Shown here: in pieces, positions 1-5,266 of the stretch
Numbering within the stretch: position 1 is the stretch's first letter
How the letters are laid out: each line of letters starts with the position of its first letter
From: an uncultured Clostridium sp.
Lineage (GTDB): Bacteria > Bacillota > Clostridia > TANB77 > CAG-508
DNA: 5,266 nucleotides
Assembly (NCBI GenBank): GCA_947426875.1
Contig: CANEFU010000090.1
Coordinates: forward strand, 1 to 5,266
Reading direction: 5' to 3'
Notes under the pieces: model-generated
Database searches by the model: none
What the model was told of the DNA's origin: nothing
The model's input: the letters and a program-made list of their open reading frames with translations, nothing else
Made by a program: the position numbers and the translations under genes

Positions 1-785
1 AATATTTAAAATTTGGAAGTATGTATCAAAAAGCTCAAGAATTAAAATGTGATTATATTGCAACAGGTCACTATGCCAAAATAGAATATAGTGAGAAATA
101 TAAAAGAAATGTGTTAAGGAAAGCAGATGCAATTTCTAAAGACCAAAGTTATGTTTTATATAATATGCCAGTAAATTTACTAAATAAAATCATATTTCCA
201 CTAGGAAATTTTAATAGCAAGGATGAGATAAGAAAAATAGCAGAAAAATATAAATTAAAAGTAGCAAACAAACCAGATAGCCAAGACATATGCTTTATAC
301 CAAATGGAAACTATAAAACATTTTTAGAAGAAAATTCAAAATTAAAACCTAAATTAGGAAATATTGTAAATATAGAAGGAGAAAAGCTAGGGAAACATAC
401 AGGTTTATATAAATATACTATAGGTCAAAGAAAAGGATTAGGAATAGCAAGTAAGAATCCATTATATGTGATAGGATTTAATCAAAATAAAAATGAATTA
501 ATCGTGGGCGAAGAGAAAGAACTATATCATAAGCAATTGATAGTGTCTGATATAAATCTTTTGACTTGTAATAAAATTGAAAATACACTAACTGCAAAAG
601 TAAAAACAAGATATTCTTGTAAAAGCCATAAGGCTGAACTGACACAATGTGAAAATAGGATAAAAGTTGTATTTGATGAGCCACAAAAAAATATAGTACC
701 AGGACAATCAGCTGTATTTTATGATAGAGATATTGTAATTGGTGGAGGGAAAATAGTTAATAGAAAAAAGGATGAAGCAGGATGA
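1..785 (+). CDS. mnmA: tRNA-specific 2-thiouridylase MnmA, 5'-truncated
   Basis: MnmA (TrmU) thiolates C2 of the wobble uridine in tRNA-Lys, tRNA-Glu and tRNA-Gln in the cytoplasm, using ATP and sulfur relayed from a cysteine desulfurase. The frame is open to the left edge (first full codon at 3) and reads YLKFGSM before the ATG at 21. This is the end of the family's CN-x-x-(I/L)KFG motif, so that ATG is an internal Met and the real start lies outside. The first catalytic Cys of that motif should sit only a few bases beyond the edge. Visible landmarks are DYIATGHYA (51-77), KDQSYVLYN in the tRNA-binding/PP-loop region, the second catalytic Cys in DSQDICFI (TGC at 291-293), YTIGQRKGLGIA, and the C-terminal beta-barrel ending GQSAVFYDRDIVIGGG. 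About 260 residues are present of a usual ~360. No disruption is seen in the visible part. The stop overlaps the next start by 4 bases (782-785), implying co-transcription and translational coupling. Confidence 0.96.
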   Translation, partial: YLKFGSMYQKAQELKCDYIATGHYAKIEYSEKYKRNVLRKADAISKDQSYVLYNMPVNLLNKIIFPLGNFNSKDEIRKIAEKYKLKVANKPDSQDICFIPNGNYKTFLEENSKLKPKLGNIVNIEGEKLGKHTGLYKYTIGQRKGLGIASKNPLYVIGFNQNKNELIVGEEKELYHKQLIVSDINLLTCNKIENTLTAKVKTRYSCKSHKAELTQCENRIKVVFDEPQKNIVPGQSAVFYDRDIVIGGGKIVNRKKDEAG

Positions 786-1735
786 GTACTTTAGAAAAAT
801 ATATAGAAAAAGTAAAACAAGAAACAGAGAATTTTAGTGATATAGAAAAATTAAGATATGTTTACTTGGATTTGGGAAAAAAATTTCAGTTTGATTTAAA
901 TTTTACATTTGGAAATACAAAAAACAAGAAAAAGATATATGAACATAGTCAAAGTGAAGATGAGCTAAATAAAAGTATGGATAGTAATACAGGAATTTGT
1001 AAATCCATATCCTATATTTTTGAATATGTAATGAAAAAATTAGGAATCAATATAACAACAATTGTCAACCCAGAAGATGATAGAAAATGTCCACACATGT
1101 ATAATATTGTTACTGCGCGTGATGGAAATAAATACATATTTGATTTACAAGAAGATATGAGATTCATAAAAGCACATTTAAGAACTAGATATTTTGGAAT
1201 GGCAATAAAGAATCGTAAACAAACCATAATTAGTAGATTTGATTTAGAACAAATAGATAAGAAATTAGGATATGTAACAGGAGATTTATATTACACAAAT
1301 GAATATTTAGAGTTACTTAAAATGGATATGTCTTTATTTGAAGATTTTGGAGAAAAGGTACAATTTGTTTTAGAAAACGCAGAAGCATACACAGATGAAA
1401 ACATGGGATATGCGGATAGAAGATGGAGAATGGAAGATTTAATAGGAAATGCCAATAAACCGGGATTATTATTTTCATGGGAAGAAAAAAGGAAAATCCA
1501 TATAGTAGATTGTTATCGAGAAAAAGGTGGAAAAAAAGATTACGAATTATGCATATCTGTAGATGTAAGAGGAGGAACAGATATTTATATATTTTCAGAA
1601 AAAGAAAATAGTTTTGTCAAAAAAACGATAGAAGAATTTGCTGAACTTATGGAAAATGGATTAGTAACGATACAAGGAATAAATGGATTAAGACAAATTT
1701 TAAAGGAAAGAAAAAGTGCTGAAAGATTAAGATGA
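782..1735 (+). CDS. Transglutaminase-like (Cys-His-Asp) protein of unknown function
   Basis: This 317-residue protein is not recognised as a named family. Residues about 60-130 look like a transglutaminase/papain-like core: Cys73 in NTGICKS at the start of a helix running to KKLGI, His105 in CPHMYNIV, and Asp121 in KYIFDLQED. The order and spacing (Cys, +32 His, +16 Asp), plus the aromatic/beta pattern before the Asp, match that fold. In the superfamily these residues form a thiol catalytic triad for peptide or isopeptide chemistry. Activity here is inference. After the Asp, a DLQEDM...RTRYFGM stretch looks family-specific. The C-terminal half (about 195-300) has alternating beta-like segments and no motif I recognise. 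There is no signal peptide or membrane segment, so it is probably cytoplasmic. The start at 782 has AAAGGA at 767-772 and overlaps the mnmA stop (ATGA). A terminator follows. It could be a protease, a peptidase-fold enzyme with another activity, or an inactive relative. Confidence 0.72.
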   Translation: MSTLEKYIEKVKQETENFSDIEKLRYVYLDLGKKFQFDLNFTFGNTKNKKKIYEHSQSEDELNKSMDSNTGICKSISYIFEYVMKKLGINITTIVNPEDDRKCPHMYNIVTARDGNKYIFDLQEDMRFIKAHLRTRYFGMAIKNRKQTIISRFDLEQIDKKLGYVTGDLYYTNEYLELLKMDMSLFEDFGEKVQFVLENAEAYTDENMGYADRRWRMEDLIGNANKPGLLFSWEEKRKIHIVDCYREKGGKKDYELCISVDVRGGTDIYIFSEKENSFVKKTIEEFAELMENGLVTIQGINGLRQILKERKSAERLR

Positions 1736-1748
1736 AATAAGAACAGGT

Positions 1749-1773
1749 AAAGCAGATATTATCTGCTTTTTTT
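1749..1773 (+). terminator. Rho-independent terminator after the mnmA unit
   Basis: A perfect 9-bp stem, AAAGCAGAT (1749-1757) with ATCTGCTTT (1761-1769), encloses a 3-base loop ATT. It runs directly into a run of seven T (1767-1773). It lies 13 bases after the stop of the transglutaminase-like gene and ahead of the next promoter, so it separates the mnmA unit from the regulator/ABC operon. Only four G/C pairs are in the stem, but the perfect pairing and T tract make the call firm. Confidence 0.92.
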
Positions 1774-1804
1774 GTACCCATAAATAAAAATTTTAGTAAA
1801 AATA

Positions 1805-1834
1805 TTGACAAAGTGTTATATAGTGTTATATACT
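1805..1834 (+). promoter_or_regulatory. Sigma-A-type promoter of the GntR/ABC operon
   Basis: A consensus -35 TTGACA (1805-1810) is followed after 18 bases by TATACT (1829-1834) as the -10; TATATA at 1827-1832 gives an alternative 16-base spacing. Transcription would begin near 1841, leaving a leader of only about 15 bases that is mostly the ribosome binding site AAGGAGG (1842-1848). The promoter sits between the upstream terminator and the regulator gene. The near-consensus boxes suggest a strong promoter kept off by a repressor, which fits the palindrome laid over its -10. Confidence 0.85.
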
Positions 1835-1842
1835 GTATAACA
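1812..1842 (+). promoter_or_regulatory. Probable GntR/YtrA operator: palindrome plus upstream direct repeat
   Basis: TGTTATA (1824-1830) and TATAACA (1836-1842) form a perfect inverted repeat with 7-base arms and a 5-base centre, covering the -10 and reaching the first base of the ribosome binding site. The left arm also lies in a tandem direct repeat: AGTGTTATAT occurs at 1812-1821 and again at 1822-1831. A third TGTTATA half-site thus lies one helical turn upstream (1814-1820), within the promoter spacer. GntR-family dimers bind such inverted repeats, commonly in their own promoters, so autorepression is the expected role. Binding itself is inferred from position and symmetry. Confidence 0.75.
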
Positions 1843-1855
1843 AGGAGGCGATAAT

Positions 1856-2233
1856 ATGAAGATGATTATTAGTAATAGCAGTTCTGTTCCAATCTATGAA
1901 CAAATAAAAAAATCTATTATAAATCAAATATTAGAGGGAGAACTGAATGAAGATGAACTATTGCCATCTATCAGAGTATTGGCACAAGATATAAAAATAA
2001 GTGCTATGACAATCAAAAAAGCCTATGATGAATTAGAAAAAGAAGGATATTTAAAATCGATACAAGGAAAAGGAACTTTTGTAGCACCTAAAAATACAGG
2101 GCTTGCAAAAGAACAAGCACAAAAGGATATAGAAAAATATATAGAAAAAATTGTTACCATTTCAAATAGATTTGAGATAGATGAAAAGGATGTAATCGAA
2201 ATGTTTAAAATGATTTATGAGGAGGATAATTAA
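1856..2233 (+). CDS. GntR-family transcriptional regulator, YtrA subfamily
   Basis: This is a one-component DNA-binding regulator of 125 residues, the short length typical of YtrA-type GntR proteins that lack a large ligand domain. The winged helix-turn-helix spans about residues 11-77: PIYEQIKKSI, then LPSIRVLAQDIKISAMTIKKAYDELEKEGYL, then the wing QGKGTFVAP. The remaining ~45 residues form two predicted helices, which in this subfamily serve dimerisation. The start at 1856 is chosen over the in-frame ATG at 1862 because AAGGAGG (1842-1848) lies 7 bases before it. The stop is immediately followed by the ABC ATPase start at 2234, so both are in one operon. YtrA-type regulators typically repress their own ABC-transporter operons and are released by cell-wall-active antibiotics or peptides. 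The inducer here cannot be read from sequence. Confidence 0.93.
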   Translation: MKMIISNSSSVPIYEQIKKSIINQILEGELNEDELLPSIRVLAQDIKISAMTIKKAYDELEKEGYLKSIQGKGTFVAPKNTGLAKEQAQKDIEKYIEKIVTISNRFEIDEKDVIEMFKMIYEEDN

Positions 2234-3100
2234 ATGGAAAATATGATTGAGATTAAGAACTTAAAAAAGAAGTATGATGATAAATTTGAACTAGGAGAAA
2301 TAGATATCACTATACCAAAAGGAGTTATAGTAGGTCTTATTGGAGAAAATGGAGCAGGAAAAACAACGCTAATTAAATCAATGTTAAATATTATAAAAAT
2401 CGATAGTGGAGAAATCATGATATTTGGAAAAGACTATAAAAAAGAGGAAAAATCTATTAAAGAAGATATTGGTGTGGTTTTAGATAATATGTTTTTTCCA
2501 GAATTACTAAATGCAAAAGATATCAATAGTACGATGAAAAATGTATATCAAAATTGGGACAGTGAAGTATATTTTTCTTATTTAAAAGAATTTAATTTAC
2601 CAGATAATAAACCTTTAAAATCAATGTCAAAAGGAATGAGAAAAAAACTAGAAATTATTACAGCATTAGCACATAAACCTAAATTATTAATATTAGATGA
2701 ACCAACAAGTGGATTAGACCCAGTTGTTCGAGCAGAAGTATTAGAGATATTTCAAAAATTCATAGAAGATGAAGAACATTCTATCCTATTATCAACGCAC
2801 ATAACAAGTGATTTGGAACATATAGCAGATGAAATTATATTTATGGACAAAGGAAAAAAGGTATTACAAAAAGCAAGAGATGAAATAATTGATAACTATG
2901 GAATTTTAAAATGTGATATTGATTATTTTCCAAAAATTGATAAAAAAGATATGATGGCATATCAAAAAACGAAATATGCTTATGAAATATTAGTGAATAA
3001 TAAGGAACAAGCAAATAGAAAATATAATGAATGTGTGATAGATAAAATTACACTTGAAGATTTAATGTTATTAATCATTAAGGGGGAAAAAGTATGTTAG
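2234..3100 (+). CDS. ABC transporter ATPase, YtrB/BcrA type
   Basis: This 288-residue nucleotide-binding subunit powers the membrane partner encoded next. Walker A is GENGAGKTT (37-45), Walker B LLILDE (151-156), the D-loop SGLD (159-162) and the switch His is His189 in STHI. The signature is MSKGM (131-135) instead of LSGGQ, and the Q-loop position holds Asp84 (VVLDN) instead of Gln. Similar SKGM signatures are usual in YtrB/BcrA-like exporters tied to bacitracin, lantibiotic or envelope-stress responses. Residues about 215-288 form a C-terminal extension after the core. AGGAGG at 2220-2225 lies inside the end of the regulator gene, 8 bases before the start, and the gene follows the regulator stop with no gap. 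Its own stop overlaps the permease start by 7 bases. The substrate is unknown; export or detoxification of an antimicrobial compound is inferred from context. Confidence 0.94.
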   Translation: MENMIEIKNLKKKYDDKFELGEIDITIPKGVIVGLIGENGAGKTTLIKSMLNIIKIDSGEIMIFGKDYKKEEKSIKEDIGVVLDNMFFPELLNAKDINSTMKNVYQNWDSEVYFSYLKEFNLPDNKPLKSMSKGMRKKLEIITALAHKPKLLILDEPTSGLDPVVRAEVLEIFQKFIEDEEHSILLSTHITSDLEHIADEIIFMDKGKKVLQKARDEIIDNYGILKCDIDYFPKIDKKDMMAYQKTKYAYEILVNNKEQANRKYNECVIDKITLEDLMLLIIKGEKVC

Positions 3101-3726
3101 GATTAATTAAAAAGGATTTTTTACTAATAAAGGCAAATGCAAAATCAATGGTAATGATATTTATCGTTTATTTGGTGTTGGCATTTCAAGGTACATTTGA
3201 TGTTAGCTTTATAGTTCCATTAATTGGAATCATGTTATTTATATCAACATTTAGTTATGATGATTTTAACAATTGGAACTCTTATGCAGTAACTTTGCCG
3301 GATGGAAGAAAAAATGTAGTTAGAGCAAAATATATAGCATCCATAATTTTAACGATTATTTTAGGAATAGTATCTTTGACTATATCAATCGGAATCAATT
3401 ATACGAAAACAAATGGTATCCATTTAGATGAAATAGTACCATCCTTAATGGGAACGGTATTATCAAGTGTTATTATAATTTCTTTCCTTTACCCAATTGT
3501 GTTTAAATTTGGAGCTACGAATGGAAGAATTATATTATTTGCAATAGTATTTGGAATAGCAGGCATAATTGGAGTGATATCCAATTTAGTAGATATGACA
3601 TCTATTATCAATATTATAAATAGGTTAGATAGTTATTCTTATATAGCGATTCCTATAATATCTGTGGTATTGTTAGCTATTTCTTATATAATAGCGAATA
3701 AAATATATCAAAACAAAGAATTTTAA
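3094..3726 (+). CDS. ABC-2-type permease, partner of the YtrB-like ATPase
   Basis: This is a hydrophobic protein of 210 residues with about six membrane segments (roughly 18-33, 36-52, 80-101, 115-136, 144-164, 183-201). Between segments 2 and 3 lies FSYDDFNNWNSYAVTLPDGR followed by KNVVRAKY. This matches the conserved cytoplasmic loop (F-x-Y-D/E...LP-x-x-R...V-x-x-K-Y) of the short ABC-2 permeases known as ABC2_membrane_5, found next to YtrA-type regulators. The start at 3094 overlaps the ATPase stop and has AGGGGG at 3081-3086. Only one permease gene is present, so the transporter is presumably two identical permeases plus two ATPases. No terminator is seen after it before the next promoter region. 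Family assignment is good; the substrate is unknown. Confidence 0.88.
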   Translation: MLGLIKKDFLLIKANAKSMVMIFIVYLVLAFQGTFDVSFIVPLIGIMLFISTFSYDDFNNWNSYAVTLPDGRKNVVRAKYIASIILTIILGIVSLTISIGINYTKTNGIHLDEIVPSLMGTVLSSVIIISFLYPIVFKFGATNGRIILFAIVFGIAGIIGVISNLVDMTSIINIINRLDSYSYIAIPIISVVLLAISYIIANKIYQNKEF

Positions 3727-3744
3727 AGTGATAAGTTTTGATAC

Positions 3745-3770
3745 CTTACAAAAATGTAAGATTAATGTAA
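3745..3770 (+). promoter_or_regulatory. BceR-like response-regulator operator
   Basis: CTTACA (3745-3750), AAAA, TGTAAG (3755-3760) is a perfect 6-base inverted repeat containing TTACA-N4-TGTAA. That is the recognised binding pattern of BceR-type (OmpR-family) regulators in Firmicutes. A further TGTAA half-site follows at 3766-3770, 11 bases (one helical turn) after the one at 3755-3759. The site lies about 44 bases before the -10 of the transporter gene, suitable for activation by a phosphorylated regulator. No T tract follows, so it is not a terminator. Binding is inferred from motif match and position. Confidence 0.82.
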
Positions 3771-3780
3771 TATAAATCGA

Positions 3781-3809
3781 TAGAAACTGTGAAAAAAAGG
3801 AACTATAAT
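3781..3809 (+). promoter_or_regulatory. Activator-dependent promoter of bceAB
   Basis: A perfect -10 TATAAT (3804-3809) has only TAGAAA (3781-3786) at the 17-base -35 position, a poor match to TTGACA. A strong -10 with a weak -35 downstream of a BceR-type operator is what an activated promoter looks like. The expected transcription start is near 3816, which gives a leader of about 20 bases before the ATG at 3836. Confidence 0.75.
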
Positions 3810-3820
3810 TATGTTAGATG

Positions 3821-3827
3821 AAAGGAG
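3821..3827 (+). promoter_or_regulatory. Ribosome binding site that fixes the BceA start at 3836
   Basis: AAAGGAG lies 8 bases before the ATG at 3836. An in-frame ATG at 3818 would place this site inside the coding sequence. That ATG would have no Shine-Dalgarno of its own and would sit at the predicted transcription start, so 3836 is the real start. Confidence 0.88.
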
Positions 3828-3835
3828 TTTTTATA

Positions 3836-4603
3836 ATGGAAAAAGTATTAGAAGTAAAAAGCATAGAGAAATACTATGGAAACAAATCAAATCTAACAAA
3901 AGCAATTGATGATATTAGCTTTACAGTAGAAAAAGGAGAATTTGTTGGAATTATGGGAGCTAGTGGCTCAGGAAAAAGTACTCTGTTAAATGTGATTTCA
4001 ACCATAGACAGAGTAACAAGTGGGCATATTATGGTTAATGGAGAGGATATTACAAGACTAAAGGGAAACAAATTAAATAAATTTAGGAGAGAAGAATTAG
4101 GTTTTATTTTTCAAGATTTTAATTTATTAGACACTTTAACAGCCTATGAAAATATAGCTTTAGCATTAACGATTCAAAAAGTGAATGCAAGAGAAATTGA
4201 TAAAAGAGTAAATAGGATAGCAGAAAAATTAGGAATTCAAGAAATTCTTAAAAAATATCCGTATCAAGTATCAGGAGGACAAAAACAAAGAATTGCATCA
4301 GCAAGGGCAATCATTACAAATCCTAAATTAGTATTAGCAGATGAGCCGACAGGAGCATTAGATTCCAAGTCAGCCAGACAATTATTAGAAAACTTTGAAT
4401 TTTTAAATCAAAAAATGAATGCTACTATTTTAATGGTTACACATGATGCTTTTACAGCTTCTTACGCCAATAGAATTTTATTTATCAAAGATGGGAAAAT
4501 CTTTAACGAGATAGTAAAAGGTAATGATACAAGAAAACAATTCTTCGAGAAGATAATCGAGGTGCAAACACTTCTTGGAGGTGACTTAAACGATGTTATT
4601 TAA
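3836..4603 (+). CDS. bceA: BceA-like peptide-antibiotic ABC transporter ATPase
   Basis: This 255-residue ATPase is of the MacB/LolD-like class that pairs with BceB-type permeases in Firmicutes. Such pairs sense and remove cell-wall-targeting peptides such as bacitracin or lantibiotics from the membrane surface and signal to a BceS-type kinase. Every ABC motif is canonical: Walker A GASGSGKST (41-49), Q-loop Gln93 in FQDFNLLD, signature VSGGQ (145-149) followed by KQR, Walker B LVLADE (165-170), D-loop ALD (174-176) and His203 in VTHD. The FQDFNLLDTLTAYENI stretch is typical of BceA. The gene follows its own operator and promoter and overlaps the permease start by 11 bases (4593-4603). Relatives with the same layout include YxdL, PsdA and VraD types, so the peptide handled cannot be told. 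Two-component genes are not in the window. Confidence 0.93.
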   Translation: MEKVLEVKSIEKYYGNKSNLTKAIDDISFTVEKGEFVGIMGASGSGKSTLLNVISTIDRVTSGHIMVNGEDITRLKGNKLNKFRREELGFIFQDFNLLDTLTAYENIALALTIQKVNAREIDKRVNRIAEKLGIQEILKKYPYQVSGGQKQRIASARAIITNPKLVLADEPTGALDSKSARQLLENFEFLNQKMNATILMVTHDAFTASYANRILFIKDGKIFNEIVKGNDTRKQFFEKIIEVQTLLGGDLNDVI

Positions 4604-5266
4604 ATTATCTTTTAATAATATGAAAAAAAGTATAAAAGATTATGCTATATACTTTTTGACATTAGTATTAGGAGTAGCCATCTTTTATATGTTCAACTCT
4701 ATTGATAGCCAGCAAGCCATGTTACAAGTGTCACAATCACAAAGGGAAATTATAAAACTAATGATAACGATGCTTGGTTATATATCAGTATTTGTTGCGG
4801 TCGTACTGGGATTGCTAATTGTATATGCTAATAACTTTTTGATTAACCGAAGGAAAAAAGAATTTGGAATTTATATGACTCTTGGAATGGGAAAAAGTCA
4901 AATATCAAAAATAATAGTAATGGAAACAATATTTGTTGGAGTAATTTCACTTGTCATAGGAATTGTAGTTGGTATATTTGCCTCACAATTTATGTCAATA
5001 TTAGTTGCTAAAATGTTTGAAGCGGATATGAGTGAGTTTCAGTTTGTATTTTCAAAAGATGCTTGTACAAAAACCTGCCTTTATTTTGCAGTGATGTATG
5101 TATTGGTTATGTTTTTCAACACTTTTACCGTTTCAAAATATAAATTGATTCATTTATTAAATGCAACCAAGAAAAATGAAAAAATAAAAATAAGAAATCC
5201 AATCCTTTGTATCGTAATATTTTTGGTAGCGGCAATTATGTTAGGATATGCTTATTGGAAAGTAAC
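4593..5266 (+). CDS. bceB: BceB-like FtsX-domain permease, 3'-truncated
   Basis: An open frame of 224 codons starts at the ATG at 4593, inside the end of the BceA gene, and runs off the right edge. GGAGGTGA at 4577-4584 lies 8 bases before the start. The N-terminus LFKLSFNNMKKSIKDY followed by a membrane segment (about 19-36) is typical of BceB permeases. Further membrane segments lie near 58-80, 108-132, 160-180 and 202-221. The loop NRRKKEFGIYMTLGMGK (85-101) is the conserved cytoplasmic coupling region of FtsX-type domains. Full members have about 650 residues and ten membrane segments with a large extracellular domain between segments 7 and 8. That sensing domain lies beyond the window, so peptide specificity cannot be judged. 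No frame break is seen in the visible part. Confidence 0.93.
   Translation, partial: MLFKLSFNNMKKSIKDYAIYFLTLVLGVAIFYMFNSIDSQQAMLQVSQSQREIIKLMITMLGYISVFVAVVLGLLIVYANNFLINRRKKEFGIYMTLGMGKSQISKIIVMETIFVGVISLVIGIVVGIFASQFMSILVAKMFEADMSEFQFVFSKDACTKTCLYFAVMYVLVMFFNTFTVSKYKLIHLLNATKKNEKIKIRNPILCIVIFLVAAIMLGYAYWKV

Noticed and set aside
21..23. ATG at 21 as the start of MnmA
   Set aside because: The frame is open upstream and encodes YLKFGS, part of the conserved CN-x-x-(I/L)KFG motif, so this Met is internal and the gene is cut by the window edge.
478..684. Reverse-strand open frame inside mnmA
   Set aside because: It lies wholly inside a conserved gene on the other strand, has no plausible family match, and is a shadow of AT-rich coding sequence.
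1012..1227. Reverse-strand hydrophobic open frame inside the transglutaminase-like gene
   Set aside because: It overlaps the region encoding the Cys and His motifs. Its hydrophobicity is what antisense reading of AT-rich DNA gives, and no domain is seen.
2230..2418. Reverse-strand open frame opposite the Walker A region of the YtrB-like ATPase
   Set aside because: It is antisense to a strongly conserved ATPase motif, with no independent support.
3745..3760. Hairpin read as a terminator after the ABC-2 permease
   Set aside because: The stem is only 6 bp with no T tract, and its sequence matches the BceR operator pattern instead.
3818..3835. ATG at 3818 as the start of the BceA-like ATPase
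   Set aside because: It would put the Shine-Dalgarno sequence inside the gene, lies at the predicted transcription start and has no ribosome binding site. ATG 3836 has an ideal one.
3874..4071. Reverse-strand open frame opposite the BceA-like ATPase
   Set aside because: It is antisense to the Walker A region, the same artefact as in the other ABC gene.
1..5266. CRISPR array, tRNA/rRNA gene, insertion sequence or riboswitch
   Set aside because: No regularly spaced repeats, cloverleaf, transposase or terminal repeats are seen. The two non-coding gaps (120 and about 110 bases) are explained by a terminator, promoters and operators and are too short for a riboswitch.

Overview
The window is AT-rich DNA with tightly packed genes, all on the + strand, each with a strong AGGAGG-type ribosome binding site. 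Together with the gene families present (a GntR/YtrA-type regulator and BceAB-type transporters), this points to a low-GC Gram-positive bacterium (Firmicutes), most likely Clostridia-like. The genus cannot be named from the sequence alone.

Region 1 (1-1735) holds the 3' part of mnmA, the tRNA 2-thiouridylase, which is cut by the left edge. It overlaps by 4 bases (ATGA) a 317-residue protein of unknown role with a Cys-His-Asp arrangement like the transglutaminase/papain-like fold. An intrinsic terminator at 1749-1773 closes this unit.

Region 2 (1774-3726) is a self-contained three-gene operon. It has a sigma-A-type promoter with a perfect 7-bp-arm palindrome over its -10 region, a YtrA-subfamily GntR repressor, an ABC ATPase of the YtrB/BcrA type and a short ABC-2-type permease. 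The genes abut or overlap. The likely logic is that the regulator represses its own promoter, and release (probably by envelope stress or a peptide antibiotic) induces the transporter.

Region 3 (3727-5266) is a BceAB-type peptide-antibiotic sensing and detoxification transporter. An intergenic regulatory segment carries a perfect TTACA-N4-TGTAA inverted repeat, matching the known BceR-type response-regulator operator, followed by a good -10 but a poor -35. Then come the BceA-like ATPase and the first 224 codons of the BceB-like FtsX-domain permease, cut by the right edge. The cognate two-component system is not in the window.

The window therefore joins the end of a housekeeping tRNA-modification operon to two different envelope-stress/antimicrobial-peptide ABC modules placed in tandem. 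One appears to be controlled by a one-component repressor, the other by a two-component activator. The least understood item is the transglutaminase-like protein coupled to mnmA. I do not see clear evidence for a wholly new system.
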